Below are positions 50,234-58,300 of a stretch of 64,000 nt of DNA, piece after piece (position 1 is the first letter of the stretch; the number at the start of each line of letters is the position of its first letter). Origin of the DNA: an uncultured Paracoccaceae bacterium (lineage in GTDB: Bacteria; Pseudomonadota; Alphaproteobacteria; Rhodobacterales; Rhodobacteraceae). Below the pieces are notes generated by a model, which did no database searches, was not told the origin of the DNA, and saw only the letters and a list, made by a program, of their open reading frames with translations. The translations under genes and the position numbers were made by a program. The stretch covers positions 1,526,032-1,590,031 of the forward strand of contig CANMKS010000001.1 of NCBI GenBank assembly GCA_947498645.1. Direction: 5' to 3'.

Positions 50234-50788
50234 TTAGCTGGCCACGGCCTTCATAAAGCGGTCGCGGATCACGACCGGATCCATGGTGATGACAGGCAGC
50301 TTGATGTTTCCACTGTCACATTTGCTGACAATGATCGTCATCTGCTTGCTGTCGATGGCCGCCTGCAATGTCTTGGCGGTGTCCACGTCCTTGCACACAA
50401 CGACGTTTTCGCAGCCACAAGCCTTGGCGACGTTTTCCAGCTTGGTCTTCTTGCCGGCATATGTCGGCTGATCCCCGGTGGACCCGTAAGAGCCGTTGTC
50501 GATGATCAACAGGATGTAGTTGTCCGCCACGTTGTTCGCGATGGTGGGCAGGGTGCCAAGGTTGGTCAGAACAGAACCATCACCATCAATGGAAATGACG
50601 GTCTTGTCCTGGGCCAAGGCAAGACCCAGACCGATGGAGGATGACAGGCCCATTGTGCCCAGCATGTAGAAGTTCTTGGCATTATCGTCGATCATGTGCA
50701 GCTCTTGGCTGGGCAGACCGATGTTGCAGACGACCAGTTGGTCACGCAGGATTGGCGCGATTTCGCGCAGGATTTCAGAACGGATCAT
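50234..50788 (-). CDS. comE: Sulfopyruvate decarboxylase subunit beta
   Basis: TPP-binding GDGSVLTNLGTLPTIANNVADNYILLIIDNGSYGSTGDQPT; split two-subunit architecture with 50785..51291. Confidence 0.85.
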   Translation of the reverse strand: MIRSEILREIAPILRDQLVVCNIGLPSQELHMIDDNAKNFYMLGTMGLSSSIGLGLALAQDKTVISIDGDGSVLTNLGTLPTIANNVADNYILLIIDNGSYGSTGDQPTYAGKKTKLENVAKACGCENVVVCKDVDTAKTLQAAIDSKQMTIIVSKCDSGNIKLPVITMDPVVIRDRFMKAVAS

Positions 50789-51291
50789 TGGTCGCCGTAG
50801 CCTCCCCAAAAGGACGCATCCGTCAGGATGGCCACAGGTTTGTTGCACATGAAGGTGTATTTCAGGATCGCATCCAGTTCATCCGCATCCGATTCCTTAT
50901 GGAAATGATAGGTCGGGATGTTCATCTGGTTCAGCAGTGCCTTGGTATGCACGGCCATTTCCACCTGACAGGCCACAGGTTCGCGCAGCTCACCTCGGTA
51001 GCTGATCAGCATGGGCAGCGGCATACGGTAATACTGCGTCAGCGTGGCCAGTGTGTTGATGGTCACGCCAATCGCCGTGTTCTGCATGATGATCGCCGGG
51101 CGCTTGCCGCCCATGAAGGCACCTGCACACAGGCCCATGCCCTCGTCCTCTTTGTTGGACGGGATGTGGAAAATTTCAGGGCGTGCTTCGACTTCGTCGA
51201 TCACACCGGCCAACTGCTTACACGGCACAGTCGTGATGAAGGATACATCGTTGGCGACAAAGTCATCCACGATCTTGCTGCTGATACTCAA
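50785..51291 (-). CDS. comD: Sulfopyruvate decarboxylase subunit alpha
   Basis: FITTVPCKQLAGVIDEVEA, HIPSNKEDEGMGLCAGAFMGGKRPAIIMQNTAIG; 4-bp overlap with comE. Confidence 0.85.
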   Translation of the reverse strand: MSISSKIVDDFVANDVSFITTVPCKQLAGVIDEVEARPEIFHIPSNKEDEGMGLCAGAFMGGKRPAIIMQNTAIGVTINTLATLTQYYRMPLPMLISYRGELREPVACQVEMAVHTKALLNQMNIPTYHFHKESDADELDAILKYTFMCNKPVAILTDASFWGGYGDQ

Positions 51292-51347
51292 GGTCTTAGG
51301 TCTCCTGATGACGCCCTGATGGGCGTATGCGTGAAAGGGGGTATAGG

Positions 51348-51761
51348 TTATTTCGTATCGCGCGCCACATGGACGGCGCAGGGCGCATGCTGCACCACGC
51401 GCGCGGCGGTCGAGCCTAGAAAGTAGTCGATCAACCCGGGTTTGTGAGAGCCCATGACAATGCAGTCGACGCCCAATTCGGCGGCAGCATCAATGATGGT
51501 CCGGCCGCTGTGGCCCTTGACGATCATTGCCGTCACGCCCGACATGTCGGCCACTCGCGCCTCCAGGCGCGCTTTTGCGCCGTCGAATGCGTTTTGGATG
51601 ACACTTTCATCAACGTAGGCCCCCACTGATCCATGCGGCGCTTCGTAGACGTGCAGGGCTGTGATTTTGCCACCATCGGCAAGCAGACGCTGCGCGATAT
51701 CAACGCTGGTTTCACCTACGCCATGGTCCAGGGCCATGGGGACGAGAATGTTCTTGTACAT
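51348..51761 (-). CDS. Universal stress protein (UspA family)
   Basis: MYKNILVPMALDHGVGETSVDIAQRLLADGGKITALHVYE; CIVMGSHKPGLIDYFLGSTAARVVQHAPCAVHV. Confidence 0.92.
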   Translation of the reverse strand: MYKNILVPMALDHGVGETSVDIAQRLLADGGKITALHVYEAPHGSVGAYVDESVIQNAFDGAKARLEARVADMSGVTAMIVKGHSGRTIIDAAAELGVDCIVMGSHKPGLIDYFLGSTAARVVQHAPCAVHVARDTK

Positions 51762-51771
51762 AGCGTACCTC

Positions 51772-52773
51772 CTATGGGGTCGGATCTGCGCCCTCGGGGC
51801 GCAGAATGATTTTGGGTGCGGCAACGATGCCGGCACGAATATCCGCAAAGGCCTGTCCGCCTTCGGAAAGGGGCCGTTCCTCTGTCCAGTCTAACGCCCC
51901 CAGCCGCCCATCGAAAATGGCTGCTGCTGTGTCGCGGAAATCTTGGGCTGTATAGGTATAGGTCCCGATGAATGTGATCTCTTGCAAGGTCATGCGCCGA
52001 ATGTCGAGCCCGCCAGCGCCGTCACCCAAACCGATGTGCATGATGACACCGCCGGGCCTTGTGATCGCCGATGCATCAGCGCGTGTCGCCGCATAGCCGA
52101 CACCGTCGATGACAAGATCAGCGTCTGTCACGGCGCCAGGTTCGACCGCTATGAAACCTTCAATCGCTGCCAATGTAGTGCGGCGCAGGTCGTTGGGTTC
52201 GATCACCTTGATGTCGGAGGCACCGAAGGCGCGCAGGCACAAGGCCGCCCCGACGCCAATCGCGCCACCACCTACAACAACACACCGCGCCTGTGACAAG
52301 GGCATGTCCAACGCATCAGCGCCAAGGCGCACGGCATGCCACCCGCACGCAAGTGGCTCGGCTAGCGCTGCCTTGGCCAGCGGGACATGATCGGGCACTT
52401 CGACGAGGTTTTCGTTTGCCATCGCCACCAGTTCCCCAAAGGCACCTTCACGCGGCGGCATGGAGATGATCATACGCTCCGGGCACAGGTTATCGCGCCC
52501 GGATGTGCATGCGCGGCACGTCCCGCAGCTAACCAGCGGATTGATCGTGACACGGGTGCCATCCAGATCACCCCCCGCAACAATTCCCGCCGCCTCATGG
52601 CCCAAAATCAACGGCGCGGGCCGACGGTCATCATGGCCCAGATAGGCGTGCATGTCAGAGCCGCAGATGCCAGAGGCCTTCACCTTGATCAGGCTTTGCC
52701 CAAGGGCTGGTACCGGATCAGGCATGTAGCGATATATCAGCGTTTCCACGCCGTCATAAACAAGTGCCTTCAT
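51772..52773 (-). CDS. Zn-dependent alcohol dehydrogenase; candidate DHPS 2-dehydrogenase (HpsO/HpsP type)
   Basis: GICGSDMHAYLGHDDRRPAPLILGHEAAGIV; CGTCRACTSGRDNLCPE structural-Zn lobe; neighbour of an HpsN-like gene. Confidence 0.85.
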   Translation of the reverse strand: MKALVYDGVETLIYRYMPDPVPALGQSLIKVKASGICGSDMHAYLGHDDRRPAPLILGHEAAGIVAGGDLDGTRVTINPLVSCGTCRACTSGRDNLCPERMIISMPPREGAFGELVAMANENLVEVPDHVPLAKAALAEPLACGWHAVRLGADALDMPLSQARCVVVGGGAIGVGAALCLRAFGASDIKVIEPNDLRRTTLAAIEGFIAVEPGAVTDADLVIDGVGYAATRADASAITRPGGVIMHIGLGDGAGGLDIRRMTLQEITFIGTYTYTAQDFRDTAAAIFDGRLGALDWTEERPLSEGGQAFADIRAGIVAAPKIILRPEGADPTP

Positions 52774-53531
52774 TTTGCGGTGAACCCTCCGTCAACCATG
52801 AGAACCTGACCAGTGACATAGGCCGATGCATCTGCACAGAGAAACAACAGCGGGCCATCAATATCGGACAACTTCCCATTACGTCCCGCACAGGTTTGTG
52901 CGGCGTTGCGTGCCGCGCGTTCGGGATCTGAAAAAACCGGACCCGTCAGCTCTGTGGGGAAGAATCCGGGTCCGATGGCGTTTGCAGTGATGCCGTCCTT
53001 GGACCACGCCTCGGCCATGGCGCGGGTCAACTGGCCGATACCTGCCTTGGATGCGCCGTAGGCGACGCCACCGGGGAATGCGCGGGTTGTCTGCAAAGAC
53101 GCAAAACTCACGATCCGCCCCCAGCCGCGCTGTTTCATCATGGGCGCAAAGGCCTGGCTTAGAAAGAATGGTGCCGCAAGGTTGAGGTTCATGGTCACGT
53201 CCCACCCTTCCGGGGTTACGTCATCGGCGCTTTCGCGGGTATTGATACCGGCGGCATGCACCAGAATATCCGGCGCGCCGAAAGGCGCGGCAATCTGGCC
53301 CGCAATCTGCGCGATTTGATCGCGCTGTGATAGATCCGCGGCAACCACAGCGGCGTTTTCGCCGATCTTGTGCCTCCAGTCGTCCAAGGCGGCGGCGCGG
53401 CGGGCCACGCCAACAACTCTGGCACCAGCCCGTGCCAAGACGGTGGCTGCACGCTGCCCAAGACCCGCACTTGCGCCAGTGACACAAGCGACCCGTCCGG
53501 TCAGATCAAAGAGATCGGCAGGGTTACTCAT
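52770..53531 (-). CDS. SDR-family oxidoreductase; candidate DHPS 2-dehydrogenase (HpsO/HpsP type)
   Basis: CVTGASAGLGQRAATVLARAGARVVGVARR; VAYGASKAGIGQLTRAMA; 4-bp overlap with the Zn-ADH. Confidence 0.85.
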   Translation of the reverse strand: MSNPADLFDLTGRVACVTGASAGLGQRAATVLARAGARVVGVARRAAALDDWRHKIGENAAVVAADLSQRDQIAQIAGQIAAPFGAPDILVHAAGINTRESADDVTPEGWDVTMNLNLAAPFFLSQAFAPMMKQRGWGRIVSFASLQTTRAFPGGVAYGASKAGIGQLTRAMAEAWSKDGITANAIGPGFFPTELTGPVFSDPERAARNAAQTCAGRNGKLSDIDGPLLFLCADASAYVTGQVLMVDGGFTAK

Positions 53532-54831
53532 CCGGTGTCAGGTCAAAATTTTCGCCGGGGAAGTATTTGGCCAGACGCACATCGGCGGCACGGGCGTGCC
53601 CTTCCATCCCTTCAAGCCGAGATATCCGGGCCGTTGCCTGTGCCACACGTTTGGAGCCGTCGCGGGTTGCCTGCTGCCATGTCACGATCTTCATGTACTT
53701 ATGGACCGACAAACCACCAGTGTAGGATGCCGCACCTGATGTCGGCAGGACGTGATTGGTGCCAGACGCTTTGTCGCCATAGGACACGGTTGTTTCTTCA
53801 CCAAGGAAAAGCGAACCATAGCAGCTCAACCGCTCCAGCCACCATGGCAGGTCTTCGGCCTGTACCGTCAGATGCTCTGGTGCGTATTCGTCGGAACAAG
53901 CGGCCATGCCTTCGCGATCGGCACAGACGATGACCTCGGCATAGTCACGCCAGGCCGCACGGGCGTTGTCGCGGTTCACTTCGGGCAGGTCCTCGATCAG
54001 GTCAGGGACGCGCTTCATCACGTCCTTGGCCAATGACTTGTCATCGGTGACCAGCCAGACGGGCGAGTTGTAACCATGTTCTGCCTGACTGACCAAATCG
54101 GTTGCCACGATATGTGGGTCCGCAGTCTTGTCAGCCAAAATCAGGCTGTCGGTGGGCCCTGCAATCATATCAATGCCGACGCGGCCAAACAGGATGCGCT
54201 TGGCTTCGGCGACAAACTGGTTGCCGGGACCGACAAGGATGTTGGCCTTGGGCAGGTCAAACAGACCAAAGGTCATTGCGGCCACGCCCTGCACGCCACC
54301 CATCGCCATGATCGTATCAGCGCCGCAAATATGGGCGGCATAGATGATCGCCGGGGCCACACCCACGCCCGGACGTGGGGGCGACGCGACGGTGATGTGA
54401 TTGCAGCCCGCAACCTTTGCTGTTGTCACCGTCATAATCGCAGAGGCGATATGGCTGTAGCGGCCACCGGGGACATAGCAGCCGGCGGCATCCACCGGGA
54501 TTGCTTTTTGCCCGGCAATCAGACCGGGAACGATTTCATATTCGATATTGCTGACGGTGGCTTTCTGGGCTTCGGCAAACCGTTTGACGTTGTCATGGGC
54601 GAACTGGATATCGTCCTTGAGCTTGTCAGGAACCAAAGCTGTGGCGGCCTCGATTTCTTCTGCGGTGATGATCACATTGCCATCGTATTTGTCGAATTTG
54701 GCTGCATACTCCATCGCCTTGACGTCGCCGCCTGCCTCGATGTCGTCAAGAATGCCTTTGACAAGTTCGTGGACATCCGACGCGCCGGACTGAGCCGTCA
54801 ACGTCGCTTTCTTAAGATATTCGCGGGACAT
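53524..54831 (-). CDS. hpsN: Histidinol dehydrogenase-like enzyme, predicted sulfopropanediol 3-dehydrogenase
   Basis: 435 aa; HisD-family motifs (VPGGRYSHIASAIMTVTTAKVAGC, GPGNQFVAEAKRILFGRVGIDMIAGPTDSLILAD) in a sulfonate/TRAP context rather than his genes. Confidence 0.75.
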   Translation of the reverse strand: MSREYLKKATLTAQSGASDVHELVKGILDDIEAGGDVKAMEYAAKFDKYDGNVIITAEEIEAATALVPDKLKDDIQFAHDNVKRFAEAQKATVSNIEYEIVPGLIAGQKAIPVDAAGCYVPGGRYSHIASAIMTVTTAKVAGCNHITVASPPRPGVGVAPAIIYAAHICGADTIMAMGGVQGVAAMTFGLFDLPKANILVGPGNQFVAEAKRILFGRVGIDMIAGPTDSLILADKTADPHIVATDLVSQAEHGYNSPVWLVTDDKSLAKDVMKRVPDLIEDLPEVNRDNARAAWRDYAEVIVCADREGMAACSDEYAPEHLTVQAEDLPWWLERLSCYGSLFLGEETTVSYGDKASGTNHVLPTSGAASYTGGLSVHKYMKIVTWQQATRDGSKRVAQATARISRLEGMEGHARAADVRLAKYFPGENFDLTPDE

Positions 54832-54842
54832 GAGGAGTTACC

Positions 54843-56171
54843 TTATTTGTAGATATCGGGAAGCAAGGTCGTCGAGATTGCCGGGATATAGGCAATCAGG
54901 AGAACCACGATCAGCATGCACAACACAAACGGAATTGCCCGCGCTGCAATTTTCAGAATGGATTCACCGGTGATCCCGGCCACCACAAAGAGGTTCAGAC
55001 CCAAAGGCGGGGTGATGAACCCTACACCCAATGCGGTAATCATCATGATGCAGAACTGAATTTCGTTCATGCCGATGTTCTCCGCCAGCGGCAGCAAGAT
55101 CGGTGCAAGGATCACGATGTTCGGGGTCGTTTCCATGACGCAGCCAGCTGCGATCAGGATACCGATCATGATCAGAATGAGGATCCACGGTTCGTCTGTC
55201 AGGGCGGTCATCGACGCAACAAAACCCTGTGGTACACCCATGATGGCCAAAGCCTCGGCCAGTGGTGCCGAAAAGGCGATAATGGGCAGAATGATCCCGT
55301 TCACCTTGGCCGAGCTCAGCAGCATCGCCGGAAAATCCGCCAGCTTCAGCGTGCCAAGAATAAAGCCGATGATGATCGTCACGACGACCGCGGTCGCGCC
55401 TGCCTCGGTAGGTGTCATGCGACCAGAGAAGATGCCGTAGAAGATGATGCCGGGGACGATAAAGGCGTACCAGCCGGATTTCAGCGCAATCAAAAGATTG
55501 CTGAAGTACTCCGCCATCGTGACGTTGCCGCCGCCTTCGTAGCCGTAAATCCTGTTCACGATGACATTGGTGATCAGGATAGAGATCAGGATCGCCAGGC
55601 CGGGGATCACAGCGGCCAGGAACAAGGTTGAGGCTGATATGCCCAGCACCAGGCCAATGATGATGTAGGCGATGGATGGTGGGATCAGGATGCCGGTACA
55701 GGCACCCGCCGCCACAAGCGCACAGGCGTAGGGGCGGGGATAGCCGCTTTCAACCAGACGCGCGATTGTCATCCGGCCAACCGCTGCGGCACCCGCTGCG
55801 TCGGACCCGGAAATCGCCGCGAACATCCCACAGACCAGCACCGTGGCAGAACCAAACCCACCCTTTGCGAATTGCGTGAGAGCTTCGGCGACATCAAGAA
55901 ACTTTCGGCTAAGCCCGGTACGCACCAGCACGTCCCCGGTCAAAATGAACAGCGGTACGGCGGTGAGCGCAAAGGCGTCAATCCCGGTGAACAGGCTTTC
56001 GCCAACGGCACTTAGCGGTAGATCGCCGGACATCATCAGCATGACGATGGCAGCGGCACCGATGGATGCCCAGACGGGAACAGCCAGCGCGATCAAGACA
56101 ACAAACAGGATGACAGGCAGGTAGAAGTCCCACCCAAGTTCGACCGTTTGACTAAGGGTATTAAACAGCAT
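54843..56171 (-). CDS. TRAP transporter large permease (DctM)
   Basis: 442 aa, about 12 TM; FAAISGSDAAGAAAVGRMTIARLVESGYPRPYA; VGFITPPLGLNLFVVAGITG. Confidence 0.95.
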   Translation of the reverse strand: MLFNTLSQTVELGWDFYLPVILFVVLIALAVPVWASIGAAAIVMLMMSGDLPLSAVGESLFTGIDAFALTAVPLFILTGDVLVRTGLSRKFLDVAEALTQFAKGGFGSATVLVCGMFAAISGSDAAGAAAVGRMTIARLVESGYPRPYACALVAAGACTGILIPPSIAYIIIGLVLGISASTLFLAAVIPGLAILISILITNVIVNRIYGYEGGGNVTMAEYFSNLLIALKSGWYAFIVPGIIFYGIFSGRMTPTEAGATAVVVTIIIGFILGTLKLADFPAMLLSSAKVNGIILPIIAFSAPLAEALAIMGVPQGFVASMTALTDEPWILILIMIGILIAAGCVMETTPNIVILAPILLPLAENIGMNEIQFCIMMITALGVGFITPPLGLNLFVVAGITGESILKIAARAIPFVLCMLIVVLLIAYIPAISTTLLPDIYK

Positions 56172-56182
56172 CGGTTATTTCC

Positions 56183-56695
56183 TTAATCAAACAGTGTGTC
56201 GCCTTCGAAAACGGGCTTGCCGTCACGAAGTGCGCGTACATCACGAATGAAAGACTGGGTGAGCCGCAGCATCATCAAGGCAAAGCCCAGCGGCACTGCC
56301 ATCAGAGCCCAGACCTTAGAAACACGCAAACCATCCGTGACCGAACCGAATTTTGCCGAGATATGCACAGCCTCCCATGACCAATAGAGCGCGATGATTG
56401 CGACGACGAACATCACGAGGTCACCGAAGATATACAGCAGCGCCTTGGGCCGCGGCCCAAGGTAATGCATGATCACGTCGATACGAATGTGGATGCGATC
56501 CTTGACGGCAACAGCGGCGCCGATCCATGCCAGATAGATGAATGAATATCGCACAACCTCTTCGCCCCAGATCGACGAGTAGGAAAAAACCTCGCGTCGC
56601 AGGACTTCAACCGCCATCGTCACGACAAGCATGACGTAGAAAATCAAAAGCAGCCACCGCTCGGCGTTTTGATCCAGTTTGCGCAATATGTTCAT
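56183..56695 (-). CDS. TRAP transporter small permease (DctQ)
   Basis: 4 TM; VEVLRREVFSYSSIWGEEVVRYSFIYLAWIGAAVAVKDRIHIRID; start at ATG 56695. Confidence 0.92.
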   Translation of the reverse strand: MNILRKLDQNAERWLLLIFYVMLVVTMAVEVLRREVFSYSSIWGEEVVRYSFIYLAWIGAAVAVKDRIHIRIDVIMHYLGPRPKALLYIFGDLVMFVVAIIALYWSWEAVHISAKFGSVTDGLRVSKVWALMAVPLGFALMMLRLTQSFIRDVRALRDGKPVFEGDTLFD

Positions 56696-56759
56696 GGTGT
56701 ACCTTTCGGGCAGCGCCACGACATTGCGCTGTCTCAGATCCCGGTCATTGAAGATGGGA

Positions 56760-56786
56760 AACAGGCGCCCAATGCGGGCGCCTGTT
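56760..56786. promoter_or_regulatory. Strong hairpin between dctP and dctQ (mRNA stabiliser/attenuator candidate)
   Basis: AACAGGCGCCC-AATGC-GGGCGCCTGTT, perfect 11-bp stem, weak T-run. Confidence 0.65.
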
Positions 56787-56796
56787 CATAACCTAT

Positions 56797-57945
56797 TTAT
56801 GCGTCGTGGACGTAGTAGCGGCCCATTGTGCCAGCCGCTTCGACCAGTTTCGCAAATGTCTCCATGGACCCGGCAAGTTCAACCTTGAAGCTGTCCCAAT
56901 CGGCGTTCTCATAGCCGCCAACCGCTTGCCATTCAGCCAGCTGGTCATCGGTGAGCGAGTGGAACTCGACGCCGGCCTTGCGCAGTTCTGCCATCGCGTA
57001 GTTGCGTGCTGATGGTACCTTGGCAAGGTTCTGGTGGCGCGTGATTTCAGACGCTTCCATGATGCCGTCTTGTACGTCGGCGGGCATGGAGTTGAACCAC
57101 TCCAGGTTACAGGAATAGACTTGGCTATCCGGCACGGCCTGCGTGAATGTCACGTGGCTAAGAATGTCTTTGAAGCCAAAGACCTCTAGCGCGCCAACCG
57201 ATGGGTCAAGCGCATCGGCAACACCCTGCTTGATCGCAGAAGGTGTTTCACCCCATGCAACAGGTGTCGGGTTCGCGCCGACCATCCGGTAATACTGCTG
57301 CAACATTGCAGAGCCGGGAACCCGGAATTTCACGCCTTCCAGATCACCGGGTGTCAGAACCGGGCCAGAGCCACCGGCACGAACGGCAACAACGCGCGGG
57401 TCGATATTGACGTAGAACAGGGGCTTAAAGCCTGCGGCTTCGACCTTTGGGTTCACTTCTTGCGCCCAGACGTCAGAGTGCACAAGGTTGGTGAAACGCT
57501 GGTTGGACCCACACAGGTACGGCATATTGATCAGATCAACGACCGATGCGAAGGGCGCAAAGTTGGACAGCGAATGCTGTGCCGCCTGAATTGTGCCGCC
57601 TTGTACCTTCTGAACCAGCGCACCGCCTGCGCCCAACTGACCACCGGGGGCAAGTTTGACATAGACCTTACCGTTGGTCGCGTTCTGGATGTTCTCTTTG
57701 AGGTCCAGCTGCATGATGGGGTAACCGCGTGATGCGCCCAGCACATAGGCGGTTGCAATTGTCATCACATGTTCAGCCGCTGCTTCGCGCTCGCGCTCTT
57801 CATTTGCGGACTGGGCTGCGGCCTCGGTGGACCACAATGTGCCTGCAGCACCAGCAACAAGGGCGGCAGTGAAGCTACCTGTTCCGGCGAGCTTTAGAAA
57901 ATTGCGGCGCGTGGCCGACTTCAGGCTATTCGTATCTTTTTCCAA
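56797..57945 (-). CDS. TRAP transporter substrate-binding protein (DctP), Tat-type signal
   Basis: TTG start 57945 with GGGAGG upstream; LEKDTNSLKSATRRNFLKLAGTGSFTAALVAGAAG (RR motif); VKFRVPGSAMLQQYYRMVGANPTPVAWGE. Confidence 0.88.
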   Translation of the reverse strand: MEKDTNSLKSATRRNFLKLAGTGSFTAALVAGAAGTLWSTEAAAQSANEEREREAAAEHVMTIATAYVLGASRGYPIMQLDLKENIQNATNGKVYVKLAPGGQLGAGGALVQKVQGGTIQAAQHSLSNFAPFASVVDLINMPYLCGSNQRFTNLVHSDVWAQEVNPKVEAAGFKPLFYVNIDPRVVAVRAGGSGPVLTPGDLEGVKFRVPGSAMLQQYYRMVGANPTPVAWGETPSAIKQGVADALDPSVGALEVFGFKDILSHVTFTQAVPDSQVYSCNLEWFNSMPADVQDGIMEASEITRHQNLAKVPSARNYAMAELRKAGVEFHSLTDDQLAEWQAVGGYENADWDSFKVELAGSMETFAKLVEAAGTMGRYYVHDA

Positions 57946-57977
57946 TGGTGTGTCCTCCCTGGACCGTAACGTCTGCC

Positions 57978-58151
57978 TCATTTCTTGGAAGCAGCTTCCT
58001 TTTGCAGAATCGCGACAACGAACAAGACCGCTACCGCCAGCAAGAGCAGCATTTCGCCCACATCGTTCAGGAACGATGCATCCGCAAATGAGCCGAGGCC
58101 AACATTCACGGCAAAGACGACAAACAAGATGATCGCTCCCCAAAGCGGCAT
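57978..58151 (-). CDS. 57-aa two-TM small membrane protein, first gene of the TRAP/sulfonate operon (not in ORF track)
   Basis: gggaggagtcgcgcATG; MPLWGAIILFVVFAVNVGLGSFADASFLNDVGEMLLLLAVAVLFVVAILQKEAASKK*. Confidence 0.75.
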   Translation of the reverse strand: MPLWGAIILFVVFAVNVGLGSFADASFLNDVGEMLLLLAVAVLFVVAILQKEAASKK

Positions 58152-58187
58152 GCGCGACTCCTCCCAGCCGTTATCCGATTCGAGGTT

Positions 58188-58226
58188 AGTGTAAGCGCTT
58201 ACATATCACTGATGCAAGCGCTTACA
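58188..58226 (-). promoter_or_regulatory. Promoter overlapped by two LacI-type operators, in front of the TRAP/sulfonate operon
   Basis: TGTAAGCGCTTACA (58190-58203, perfect palindrome) and TGCAAGCGCTTACA (58213-58226), centres 23 bp apart; minus-strand TTGCAT-18 nt-TACACT lies across both. Confidence 0.75.
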
Positions 58227-58300
58227 TTTCGAGCGGAATATTTTTACTATCTCATACAGAGAGACCTCGCTAAGAGTAGGTCGGTATTTGATCCGGAGTT

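Noticed and set aside
49430-50644. 404-aa plus ORF
   Set aside because: Spans antisense to both the FMN dehydrogenase and comE; no SD or domain.
50234-51291. Phosphonopyruvate decarboxylase instead of ComDE
   Set aside because: These families are related, but the protein is split into separate alpha and beta genes next to an HpsN-like gene and no phosphonate genes are present; ComDE preferred though not proven.
51787-51807. 9-bp hairpin TCTGCGCCC-TCG-GGGCGCAGA as a terminator
   Set aside because: Lies within the last codons of the Zn-ADH gene and lacks a T-run; likely coincidental coding sequence.
53524-54831. Biosynthetic histidinol dehydrogenase (hisD)
   Set aside because: Family membership fits, but no his genes are nearby and the context is TRAP + SDR + Zn-ADH + ComDE.
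54076-54852. 258-aa plus ORF
   Set aside because: Antisense to the HpsN-like gene; His/Asp-rich shadow translation.
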